From JBFXAM01 sp050184295 (GTDB taxonomy: Bacteria > Planctomycetota > Phycisphaerae > UBA1845 > Fen-1342), in NCBI GenBank assembly GCA_050184295.1, contig JBFXAM010000001.1, positions 124,001 to 188,000 on the forward strand: DNA of 64,000 nt, written 5' to 3'. Under the pieces are notes generated by a model, which was given only the letters and a program-made list of their open reading frames with translations, did not search any database and was not told the origin of the DNA. This document shows, one piece after another, positions 34,101 to 40,286 of this stretch (its first letter is position 1; every line of letters begins with the position of its first letter). The position numbers and the translations under genes are program-made.

Positions 34101-34322
34101 CGCGGGGTGCAGCGTCTTGACGCGACCGTCGAGCATCTCGCCGCAACCGGTCAGCGTTTCGACCAGAGTGACGGGAATCCCGGCCTCGGTCAGCACTTTG
34201 GCGGTGCCGCCGGTGGAAATGATCTCCACGCCGAACTCGTCGTGCAGCGCGCGGGCGAATTCGACCACGCCGGTCTTGTCGAAAACGCTGATCAGTGCGC
34301 GGCGGATTGCGGGCGCGGGCAT
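31200..34322 (-). CDS. purH: Bifunctional AICAR transformylase / IMP cyclohydrolase with an in-frame RAYT-REP insertion
   Basis: Catalyses the last two steps of IMP synthesis. The 1040-codon frame is about twice the family length (~520). Residues 1-274 are the normal IMP cyclohydrolase and linker: ALISVFDKTGV, ISTGGTAKVL, GRVKTLHPAIHA, IDIGGVALLRAAAKN, LRYGENAHS and MSYNNYLDADAALGL. Residues ~275-678 are foreign: a PxVx repeat, REP-derived repeats, a Y1 transposase domain with His445/His447 and Tyr510, and 13-residue repeats. The family sequence then resumes with FVKHTNACG (Lys685-His686, AICAR transformylase active site), ends correctly at QTRHFRH, and keeps GQMSR and SDAFFPFPDGP. AAGGA precedes the ATG by 8 nt. 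A second, alanine-rich insertion lies near residue 815-845. Whether the enzyme is active as such is not known. Confidence 0.9.
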   Translation of the reverse strand: MPAPAIRRALISVFDKTGVVEFARALHDEFGVEIISTGGTAKVLTEAGIPVTLVETLTGCGEMLDGRVKTLHPAIHAAILADRDNAEHIRQLAAAGIQPIDMVVVNLYPFEKTVADPNCTFEQAIEMIDIGGVALLRAAAKNHKHVVVLSDIEMYWVNPVVWTADVFRHEQASRAYRLTTAYDAAIATFLCGKRDGFDYAHCVRLIAPRVLRYGENAHSRAAAYEPATCYEGDDVAPPKHAGRNLLQSPPISGGAMSYNNYLDADAALGLCAELAQLTRHQLSPSDSPTVQPAVSPAVDPPVDPAVEPAVDSTGKPTVTHRLRAGAPPLGHRFSTGESPLGHQLSPGAPPLGHRLSAGESPLGHRFSTGESPLGHRLSAGDSISDEQVHVRNLPHIQRPDATYLLTFRLRQGQLSPPERDLVAESILFAAGAQYAIHGAVVMPDHVHMLLTPLEHAPRAWVALGTIVKGIKGSTARKINQGRGASGSLWMDEYWDTIIRDDRHLRAALNYLHENAERAGIEAGRPYPWCVVDPETAWNQDQRSAAISSDPTLTVGVTKRGAVVEARMWHTRINDHRLRVGAPLHVQDQTTGVGAPLHVQDQTTGVGAPLHAQDQTTGVGAPLQVEDQTTGVGAPLQVEDQTTGVGAPLRAQDQTTGVGAPLQVQHQSLRAGAPPNASTAVCCFVKHTNACGVGVAATAPTADAQKPATRDVVHAARVEAYRRAYLGDPNAAMGGILAVSFVVDAEFAAVVMETYGRFGKPLKEAGAPHAPGGFFVEVWIAPSFTDDAVAIIRGAYDPATATPGMIGGVPAHDSLAYARTPLVATAPGTASAAGTPATAAGAIAVLEPTIADPPRKKWGESVRLLAVGDMTAPPDARELQYRSIAGGMLVQSPDVLGVNEDDWKVVTERAPTDAELADLRLAWLICKHTKSNAITLVKDGMLIGNGAGQMSRVMSCRVAAWLARENGHLAERSPDASHAREQLVAASDAFFPFPDGPRMLIDAGTTAIIQPGGGKRDPETIDLCNQRGVAMIVTQTRHFRH
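32341..32611. repeat. 39-bp tandem repeat tract inside purH (13-codon period)
   Basis: Six complete 39-bp units (starts 32341, 32380, 32419, 32458, 32497, 32536) and a terminal partial unit at 32575 that carries a full palindrome, CACCGACT-ctc-AGTCGGTG (32582-32600). Each unit begins AGTGGGGCACCGACTC. Translated in the purH frame they give VGAPLHVQDQTTG-like 13-mers. The tract is open in several frames on both strands. Confidence 0.9.
32600..33176 (-). other. REP-associated tyrosine transposase (RAYT, Y1_Tnp) domain within the purH frame
   Basis: About 190 residues in the purH frame. The HUH motif is PDHVHMLL (His445, His447 of the fused protein), and the catalytic Tyr is Tyr510 in ALNYLHENAERAGI, both at the spacing expected of IS200-like/RAYT nucleases. 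Other family features are ATYLLTFRLRQGQLSPPE and SLWMDEYWDTIIRDDRHLR. These proteins nick single-stranded REP hairpins. There is no ATG, GTG or TTG in frame between the last upstream REP unit and the domain start (ISDEQVHVRNLPH), so it seems to depend on translation from purH. The catalytic residues are intact, so decay is not evident. Confidence 0.85.
33178..33371. repeat. 33-bp REP-type tandem repeats inside purH (11-codon period)
   Basis: Five units of exactly 33 bp (starts 33178, 33211, 33244, 33277, 33310) plus a final unit at 33343 in opposite orientation. The core is the palindrome CACCGGCT-gag-AGCCGGTG. In the purH frame they read LGHRFSTGESP-like 11-mers. The shared core links them to the nuoD-nuoE cluster at 13010-13207. 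Confidence 0.9.
33390..33461. repeat. 12-bp tandem repeats encoding PxVx in purH
   Basis: Six 12-bp units (72 bp) on the minus strand coding for PTVQ-PAVS-PAVD-PPVD-PAVE-PAVD at the N-terminal edge of the insertion. The stretch should be an extended Pro/Val/acidic linker. Confidence 0.8.
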
Positions 34323-34487
34323 GCGGCGATCCTTGCAGCGGTCACGCGCCGGCGCGCGGGGGTCGCGGGCGCGTGTCGCCCCGGTGCCGGGCGCCGGCTA
34401 TCCCAGTCTAGCAGCGTCGGGCAGCGCTCGTCGCGCTGGCACGGTGAGTGATTCGCGCGCGGCGCCCCGACTTGGCGAGCGGTGCGT

Positions 34488-35765
34488 TCAGGGCTTTGCG
34501 CCGCTGAACTCCCTGCTGACTTTCGACTTTCCGCCGACGGGAGGACCGAGCGGCGCGGTGCTGCCACCCGTGGGCGCGGCGGGCGCGGGCTGGGTCGTGG
34601 GGGCGGCGCCTCCGGCGGCACTGGATTCCGATGTGCGCAGGGCCTTGCGAATGTCCTCGATCTTGACCGGCGGTGCGTCCTTCGGCCGGGCGGAGAACAT
34701 GCGGCCGTTGGGCGCAACCAGCAGAATCGTCGCGTCGGCGGTCCAGGTGATGGGGATCGTGAACGCTGACGCGTCGATTGCGGCGCCTTCCTTGCCGTCG
34801 GCGATGGCGACCGGAACGACAAAACCGTCGCGCGTCGCGATGAACGCCGTGGTCTTGTCGACTGTGAGCAGCGCGCGGCCGCGGGCAAGCTTCCAGCGGA
34901 TGCGCTCCTCGTCTTTGCCCAGCGCGGTTTCGATCGCGGCGACGCCGTCGTCGGGGCAGTACTGGTACGCGACTTCCTTTGTGGGCGCCGGCGGCTCGCG
35001 GAGCGGTCCGGAGAGCAGGGCGCGCCACTTCGTCGACCCATCGATCGCGTCGTAGAGATACAACGCGTGGTCGCGGCTGGCGACGTACACGCCGTTGTCG
35101 TCTGCGACGAGATCGGCGGTGTTGGCGGCGTTGGTGGTGGTTTGCCAATGCGCGAGTTTGTTGGCCGTGGTGCAGGCGTAGACGCCGCCGTCCTCGGACG
35201 CCACGTAGAGATACGCGCCCCAGACGACGGGCGTCGAAACGATCGGGCCTCCGACCGCGACTTTCCAGATTTCGCTCATGTCGCGGATGGCGAAGGCGTA
35301 AAAGCGCTCGTTGATCCCGCCGAGGAAGAGGCGCGCGCCGTCGGTTGCGGGTCCGGAGCCGGCGGGGAAGCGCAGGTCGCCTTCGGCGAGCGGCTCGCCG
35401 GTGAGCCGGTCGTAGGCGCGGAGGGAGGCGGTGGTGATGAAGATCACCTCCTCGCCGGCGTGGCAGGGCTTTCGCAGGCGGTACCCGCCGGTTGTGACTT
35501 GGCGCAGCCAGCGGATGACGCCGGTGTTGGCGTGGACGGCAAAGACGTACCCGTCGTCGGTGCAGACGTAGAGGTTCTCATCGACGCGATAGGCATCCAC
35601 GACGGTCTGCCCCGGGTCGAGGGGAACCTGCCCCTGCCAGTGCTTTACGAGGCCCGCGCCGCGGAGCGCATCGGCGGCGACGAAGTCGGAGTCGGCGGCG
35701 GCCGCGGGCGCCAGGCCGAGCGCGAGGGCCGCCGTCAGGAGTGTCTGCCGCCGCTTGGGTTGCAT
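34488..35765 (-). CDS. Exported PQQ-like beta-propeller protein
   Basis: 425 aa from ATG 35765 (GAGGA 7 nt upstream). A signal peptide (LLTAALALGLAPAAA) is followed by seven or eight propeller blades with repeating strands such as YVCTDDGYVFAVHANTGVIRW, LYVASEDGGVYACTTANKL and VYVASRDHALYLYDAIDGS (each quoted in part). The pattern is that of BamB/PQQ-like repeats without obvious PQQ ligands. A Pro/Ala/Gly linker ends the protein (APTTQPAPAAPTGGS). It could be a structural or outer-membrane-assembly scaffold (inference). Located just upstream of purH in the minus direction, with 165 bp between. Confidence 0.82.
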   Translation of the reverse strand: MQPKRRQTLLTAALALGLAPAAAADSDFVAADALRGAGLVKHWQGQVPLDPGQTVVDAYRVDENLYVCTDDGYVFAVHANTGVIRWLRQVTTGGYRLRKPCHAGEEVIFITTASLRAYDRLTGEPLAEGDLRFPAGSGPATDGARLFLGGINERFYAFAIRDMSEIWKVAVGGPIVSTPVVWGAYLYVASEDGGVYACTTANKLAHWQTTTNAANTADLVADDNGVYVASRDHALYLYDAIDGSTKWRALLSGPLREPPAPTKEVAYQYCPDDGVAAIETALGKDEERIRWKLARGRALLTVDKTTAFIATRDGFVVPVAIADGKEGAAIDASAFTIPITWTADATILLVAPNGRMFSARPKDAPPVKIEDIRKALRTSESSAAGGAAPTTQPAPAAPTGGSTAPLGPPVGGKSKVSREFSGAKP

Positions 35766-35880
35766 CGTGGTTCCTCGTCGGTCGGTGGTCGGGCCGGTCG
35801 TTGGGGGCGGCGCGGTCGGCGCGCTGCCCTGGCGGGCTGGAAGCTACGGGCGCGCGGGAAATTCGTCAACGGCGCGCGGC

Positions 35881-35909
35881 TTGCAAGTCGGGCGGGAGTG
35901 GCGTATTTT
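35881..35909 (+). promoter_or_regulatory. Sigma-70-type promoter for the OmpA-family lipoprotein
   Basis: TTGCAA at 35881-35886 and TATTTT at 35904-35909 with a 17-bp spacer, giving a 5' UTR of about 105 nt. Confidence 0.5.
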
Positions 35910-36020
35910 CGAACTGCGGATTCCGCTTCTTGGCGCCAGCGATCCGCACGTTCGCACACACCCTCCCGCCGGGAGTTGGCAAGGATGCCGGCACGGAACG
36001 CACCAGCAAAGGAGACCCCG

Positions 36021-36884
36021 ATGAGCGCGCTTCGGCTTCGGACGACGACAGGCTTGTTGATCGGGCTCGCAGCGCTGACGCTGTCGAGCGGCTGCGCGGA
36101 TGCAGAGAAAGTCCAGATTTCGCGCTTGCAGGACGAAAACGCGCGGCTGCTGCGCGAGAACAACGATCTGAAGATCCGCATTCAGCAGGCGCTCGCGGAC
36201 CTGGAGCGCTGCCGGGCGGACCTCGCGCGGTTGCAAGGCGAGCTGGCGGCGGCGCGGGCGCAGCTGGCGGCGACGCCGATTCAGCCGGCATCCACTCTGC
36301 CGCCGGGATGGGAGCGCGGCCCGAGCGGCGAAATCTACCGCGACCTGGCGGATGACATCCTGTTTGATTCGGGGAAGGCCGACCTGAAGGCTTCGGGGCG
36401 GCGCGTGATCGAGGAGGTCGTGCAGCAGATTCGCTCGACGCCGGAGTTGCAGGACAAGGGCATCTGGGTGCTCGGACACACGGATCGTCAGCCGATCACG
36501 CGCTCGAAGTGGGCGGACAACCTGGAGCTGAGCCTGCATCGCGGCGCAGCCGTCACGCGCGAGCTTTACAACATGGGCATGGACCCGCGCTGGGTTGTCG
36601 CCGGCGGCCAGGGCGAGCATAACCCGAAAATCACTACCGATTCCCTGAACGTGCCGCAGAATCGCCGCGTGCAAATCCTCGCGATTCCGAAGCCCCCCGG
36701 CGGGATCAGCACCAGCGGCGGCGGCGAGATTTCAAGCCGCTCGTTCGGCGGTGCGGGCGTCACGCCGGTTTCGGATACGGTTGCAGCGCCGACGGGCATT
36801 CCCGCGGGCTCGGCCGCGCCGCCTGGCGCGAGCGGCGAGGGACAGACGGTGCCGCCGATCGAGGCGTCGGACGAGCAGGGTTAA
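36021..36884 (+). CDS. OmpA-family peptidoglycan-binding lipoprotein
   Basis: 287 aa from ATG 36021, preceded by AAAGGAG with ideal spacing; the longer frame upstream is a shadow. The lipobox is LSSGC. A coiled coil (~residues 30-85: ISRLQDENARLLRENNDLK, ADLARLQGELAAARAQL) leads to an OmpA C-terminal domain: DILFDSGKADLKASGRRVI, VLGHTDRQPI, NLELSLHRGAAVTREL, VVAGGQGEHNP and NRRVQILAIP. The DxxR-type residues that contact diaminopimelate are present in outline (HTD, NRRV). It should tether the envelope to peptidoglycan, like Pal. A Gly/Ser/Pro tail follows. A 77-nt inverted repeat lies after the stop. Confidence 0.9.
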   Translation: MSALRLRTTTGLLIGLAALTLSSGCADAEKVQISRLQDENARLLRENNDLKIRIQQALADLERCRADLARLQGELAAARAQLAATPIQPASTLPPGWERGPSGEIYRDLADDILFDSGKADLKASGRRVIEEVVQQIRSTPELQDKGIWVLGHTDRQPITRSKWADNLELSLHRGAAVTRELYNMGMDPRWVVAGGQGEHNPKITTDSLNVPQNRRVQILAIPKPPGGISTSGGGEISSRSFGGAGVTPVSDTVAAPTGIPAGSAAPPGASGEGQTVPPIEASDEQG

Positions 36885-36942
36885 CCTCCGCTCGGGGCAC
36901 TCGTACTGAGTCAAGCGTCGCCGCCCAAGCAATGCCGACGCA

Positions 36943-37019
36943 GCCGCGAGCCCGGTCCGCGCGCGACCACGGCGCCCCAGCGGGCGTGGCCGCGGTCGTC
37001 CGCGTGCCGGGCTCGCGGC
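36943..37019 (+). terminator. Long inverted repeat downstream of the OmpA lipoprotein gene
   Basis: A perfect 13-bp outer stem (36943-36955 with 37007-37019, GCCGCGAGCCCGG) encloses further pairing (GCGCGACC with GGTCGT-type segments). It lacks a T tract, so it may act as a Rho-type or RNA-stabilising structure rather than a classic terminator. Confidence 0.5.
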
Positions 37020-37125
37020 GTTGCGCTGTTCGACGATGACGAAAATACGGCGCTGCGCGGCCGTGCATTGCCGCCGCGTTCCGGCGCCGGCAACGCACTT
37101 TCGCCGTCGGAGATGGGAGACGGAC

Positions 37126-38511
37126 ATGGCGTCGAGGACGATTCGGTTCGCGCGTCCCGCGTGCCGCGCGGCGGCGTCGACGGGTCGCGCACTTTGCCTG
37201 GCGATCCTGATCGCGTTCCCAGCGTTCGGCCAAGGGGCCGACGAGTCACCCGGAGCGGGCGGACCGCGCCTCGAACTCGGCGTGGACGTGCTGATTCGAC
37301 GCGCATTCGCGCCGCTCGCGGGAAAGCGGGTCGGGCTCATCACCAACCCGAGCGGCGTGACGCGCGACCTGCGCCCGACGATCGACGTGCTGCACGACGC
37401 CGGAAACGTAAAGCTCGTGGCGCTCTTCGGCCCCGAGCACGGCGTCCGCGGCGAAGCTCATGCGGGCGACAAAGTCGCCGATTCGAAAGACGACGTCACC
37501 GGCCTGCCGGTGCGCTCGCTCTATGGCGCGACGCGCAAGCCAACGCCGGAAATGCTCAGCGACATCGACGTGCTCGTGTTCGATTTGCAGGACATCGGCT
37601 CGCGCTCGTACACGTTCATCAGTACGATGGCGGTCGCGATGGAGGCGGCTGCGGAGCAGGATGTCGCGTTTGTCGTGCTGGACCGGCCGAACCCGCTCGG
37701 CGGCGAGCGCGTCGAAGGCCGCGTGCTCGATCCAAGATTCGCCTCGTTTGTCGGGCAGCTCCCGATCCCCTACGTCCACGGCATGACGGTCGGCGAGCTC
37801 GCGCGCATGATCAATGACGAAGGATGGCTCGGTGGATTACAAGACACCGCGCGCCGCGCGCGAGAGACTGCGACCGCGCCGGAATCGGCGGCGTCGCCGT
37901 CAGCGCGGCCTTTCGCCGGCGGGCTGCGCTGTGAGCTGACGATCGTGCCGATGGTCGGCTGGAAACGCAGCATGATCTGGCAGGATACCGGCCTGACGTG
38001 GACGCCGACGTCGCCGCACATCCCGCGCGCCGACTCGGCGCTCTATTACGCGGCGACCGGCGTGCTCGGCGAACTCGGCGTCGTGAGCGTGGGCGTCGGG
38101 TACACCCTTCCCTTTGAGCTCATCGGCCGCCCCGCGCTCGACCCCGTTGCATTCGCCGGCGAGCTGAATCGTCGCAAGCTGCCCGGCGTGCTCTTTCGAC
38201 CCGTCCACTACCGTCCGTTCTACGCCGCGTTTCAGGGTGAGACCTGCGGCGGCGTGCAGGTCGTGCTGACCGACCCCCGCCGCGCGGAGTTGACGGCGAT
38301 CCAGATTCACGCCATGGACGCGCTGCGGGCGCTGGACCCCGGCAATCCGCTGATTCACGGCAAGCGCGACGAGATGTTCGACAAGGTCTGCGGGGGCGAC
38401 GGCGTGCGGCGGATGATCAATGACGGCCAGCCCATCGACGAGCTGCTGGCATATTGGCGCGCGGGGGTCGAGGGTTTCAAACAGCGCCGCGCCAAGTACC
38501 TGATGTACTGA
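37126..38511 (+). CDS. DUF1343 / NamZ-like exo-beta-N-acetylmuramidase, exported
   Basis: 461 aa from ATG 37126 (GGGAGA 6 nt upstream). Signal peptide with LCLAILIAFPAFGQG. The family core is complete: GVDVLIRRAFAPLAGKRVGLITNPSG (in part), LFGPEHGVRGEAHAG, LPVRSLYGATRKPTPEML, VFDLQDIGSRSYTFISTMA, VLDRPNPLGG, and PYVHGMTVGELARM. NamZ enzymes remove terminal MurNAc from peptidoglycan fragments during wall recycling. Extracytoplasmic location and a neighbouring peptidoglycan-binding lipoprotein fit a wall role. Residues ~255-275 are an Ala/Arg/Ser-rich loop. Confidence 0.9.
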   Translation: MASRTIRFARPACRAAASTGRALCLAILIAFPAFGQGADESPGAGGPRLELGVDVLIRRAFAPLAGKRVGLITNPSGVTRDLRPTIDVLHDAGNVKLVALFGPEHGVRGEAHAGDKVADSKDDVTGLPVRSLYGATRKPTPEMLSDIDVLVFDLQDIGSRSYTFISTMAVAMEAAAEQDVAFVVLDRPNPLGGERVEGRVLDPRFASFVGQLPIPYVHGMTVGELARMINDEGWLGGLQDTARRARETATAPESAASPSARPFAGGLRCELTIVPMVGWKRSMIWQDTGLTWTPTSPHIPRADSALYYAATGVLGELGVVSVGVGYTLPFELIGRPALDPVAFAGELNRRKLPGVLFRPVHYRPFYAAFQGETCGGVQVVLTDPRRAELTAIQIHAMDALRALDPGNPLIHGKRDEMFDKVCGGDGVRRMINDGQPIDELLAYWRAGVEGFKQRRAKYLMY

Positions 38512-38781
38512 CCGGTCGCAGGCCGCCGCCGGCCGCGTGGCGCGCCGCCGAGTTAAAGCGACGCCCCGCTCGCGCGCCCGCCGGGCGACGTGTGCGGCCC
38601 GCGCCCGTGCACATCCGAGCGCATCCCACCGCTGCCGCGGTTTATCTGGCAAAGCCTTGTCACGCGAGAGCAACAGCCGCGCGCCCCGCTCGACCGTCGT
38701 CGTTGTCGTACGGGCGCAGCGGCGGGTGCGGGCTCCAACCGGGCGAGTCCGACCGACGCGTCCGAGAACAAGGAGCTTTCC

Positions 38782-39969
38782 ATGCTGCGTCGACTCTCCT
38801 GCGTCACGATGTTGGCTGGATCAGTCGTCTGTACGTCGGCCGCGTTTGCCGCGGACGCGCGGCTGCGCGTGAGTGCACCGAGCAATACGGTTCCCCGCCA
38901 CGTCGAAGTGAGCTTCACCAGCGCGGACGGGACTCCCGTCCTGGTCCCCGTTCCGATTCCTCCGGCGCTGACTCGCACCCCGACCTGGAAGCGCGATTTG
39001 ATCGTCGAGGCCCTCAGCGCGGCGGGTCAGCCCGCCAGCGCCGGTCCCGGGGACGACGAACTCACGATCCACAACGTCGCCGCGGGGTCGGAGGTGCAAT
39101 TGCGCGACGTCGGCACCGGCGAGGTGCGTGACTCGATCGCGGCGCCGGGCGTGCTGAACGGCGGCGTGGCGTTTCCCGGCTTCTTCGATCCCTTCGATTA
39201 CCGGAACGCGCCGGCGGTCTTTACGGCCGGCATCGTCACGGATGTCGGGGAGCTCAGCGTTCAGATCTCCGCGCAGGAGCTTTCGTTTCAAACGGAGGGC
39301 CCGATCATCTGCCAGGCGCTGTTTCAGCGGCTGGCGCCGCGGGCACCGCAGTACGGCGCGGAGGTGCTCTTCGCGGGCGACCGGCTCGAAGTTTATTTCG
39401 ATCCCGCATACACCGTTCAGAGCGGCGGGATCGTGTTCGGGACTTCCTCGCGAGGCGAGGGCAACGCCGGCTTTCTTACACTGCCGCACATCGTCGACGC
39501 CTGCTGGGACATGATGATCGGGGACGCGAACGGCGACGGCGCGCTCGACAATTTCGACATCGACCCATTCGTCGAGGCGCTGGTCGCGCCCGAAGTCTGG
39601 CAGCAGCAGTATCCGCACCTGCAAATGTCGTGCGTTGCGGACGTGAACCTGGACGGCGCGATCGACAATTTCGACATCGACGCGTTTGTCTCACTGCTCG
39701 TCGCCCCGCGCGTCGTCGTGCGCACGACGGCCGCCGCCGGAGAGGTGTTCTGCCGCTACGAGGTCGAGTCGAGCACCAACTCCGCCAGCGTCAAGCGCGG
39801 CGACTACCTGTGCATCAACTGCCCGACGGACGGCAGCGACTGCCCGGACCAACGGAAGTTCCGGCTGCTCGATGCCAATGGAAACGCCGTCGCCGACGGC
39901 ACCTGGCGCCGCGTGAGCGACGATTGCACCGCATGCGAGCGTGACAACCGCCGCGGTTACGGATTCTGA
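38782..39969 (+). CDS. Secreted protein with internal dockerin-like repeats
   Basis: 395 aa from ATG 38782 (AAGGAG 6 nt upstream). Signal peptide ends near AAFAAD. Residues 25-235 are beta-rich with no recognised motif. The two EF-hand loops are NGDGALDNFDIDPFV and NLDGAIDNFDIDAFV, with DNFDID in place of the NNFDID form used elsewhere. Unlike the other family members, ~85 residues follow the repeats, including six Cys (CRY, CINC, CPD, CTAC) that may form disulfides or a metal site. A perfect hairpin follows the stop. Confidence 0.82.
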   Translation: MLRRLSCVTMLAGSVVCTSAAFAADARLRVSAPSNTVPRHVEVSFTSADGTPVLVPVPIPPALTRTPTWKRDLIVEALSAAGQPASAGPGDDELTIHNVAAGSEVQLRDVGTGEVRDSIAAPGVLNGGVAFPGFFDPFDYRNAPAVFTAGIVTDVGELSVQISAQELSFQTEGPIICQALFQRLAPRAPQYGAEVLFAGDRLEVYFDPAYTVQSGGIVFGTSSRGEGNAGFLTLPHIVDACWDMMIGDANGDGALDNFDIDPFVEALVAPEVWQQQYPHLQMSCVADVNLDGAIDNFDIDAFVSLLVAPRVVVRTTAAAGEVFCRYEVESSTNSASVKRGDYLCINCPTDGSDCPDQRKFRLLDANGNAVADGTWRRVSDDCTACERDNRRGYGF

Positions 39970-40286
39970 GCCGCTCGGTCGGGGCCCGCGATTCTCGACA
40001 GGCGAGCGCGGGCCCCGGCTCCGTGCGTGATGCCGGCGCGTTTTGCTCGCCGGCGGCCGGCAAAGCGCGCGCCGTCGGTCAAACCCCTCTCCGATAATCC
40101 TTCAAGCGGCTCAGTTTTCCATGGACTTATGCGCGGCGGGCGGGTAGGCTTCCGTGATGCGCTGACCGGTTGCCGGGGCCGTACGCATTCGCCGGGGCCG
40201 GAACATCGACGCAACAATCCAACCGCGCGACCGGCGCGTCGCGCTGTGCGCTTGTTTCGTTCACCGACCTGGAGGAAACGAGTTCC
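39970..40286. other. 317-bp intergenic region (terminator and promoter)
   Basis: Contains the hairpin at 39980-40017 and a GATAAT -10-like box at 40093-40098 upstream of the next gene. No coding capacity that I trust. Confidence 0.45.
39980..40017 (+). terminator. Hairpin terminator after the internal-dockerin protein gene
   Basis: Perfect 11-bp stem (CGGGGCCCGCG at 39980-39990 with 40007-40017) 10 bp after the stop codon; no T tract follows. Confidence 0.6.

Noticed and set aside
31200..34322. purH insert as an intein
   Set aside because: No Hint-type splicing motifs (N-terminal Cys/Ser block, TxxH, C-terminal His-Asn) flank the block; it contains REP repeats and a Y1 nuclease instead.
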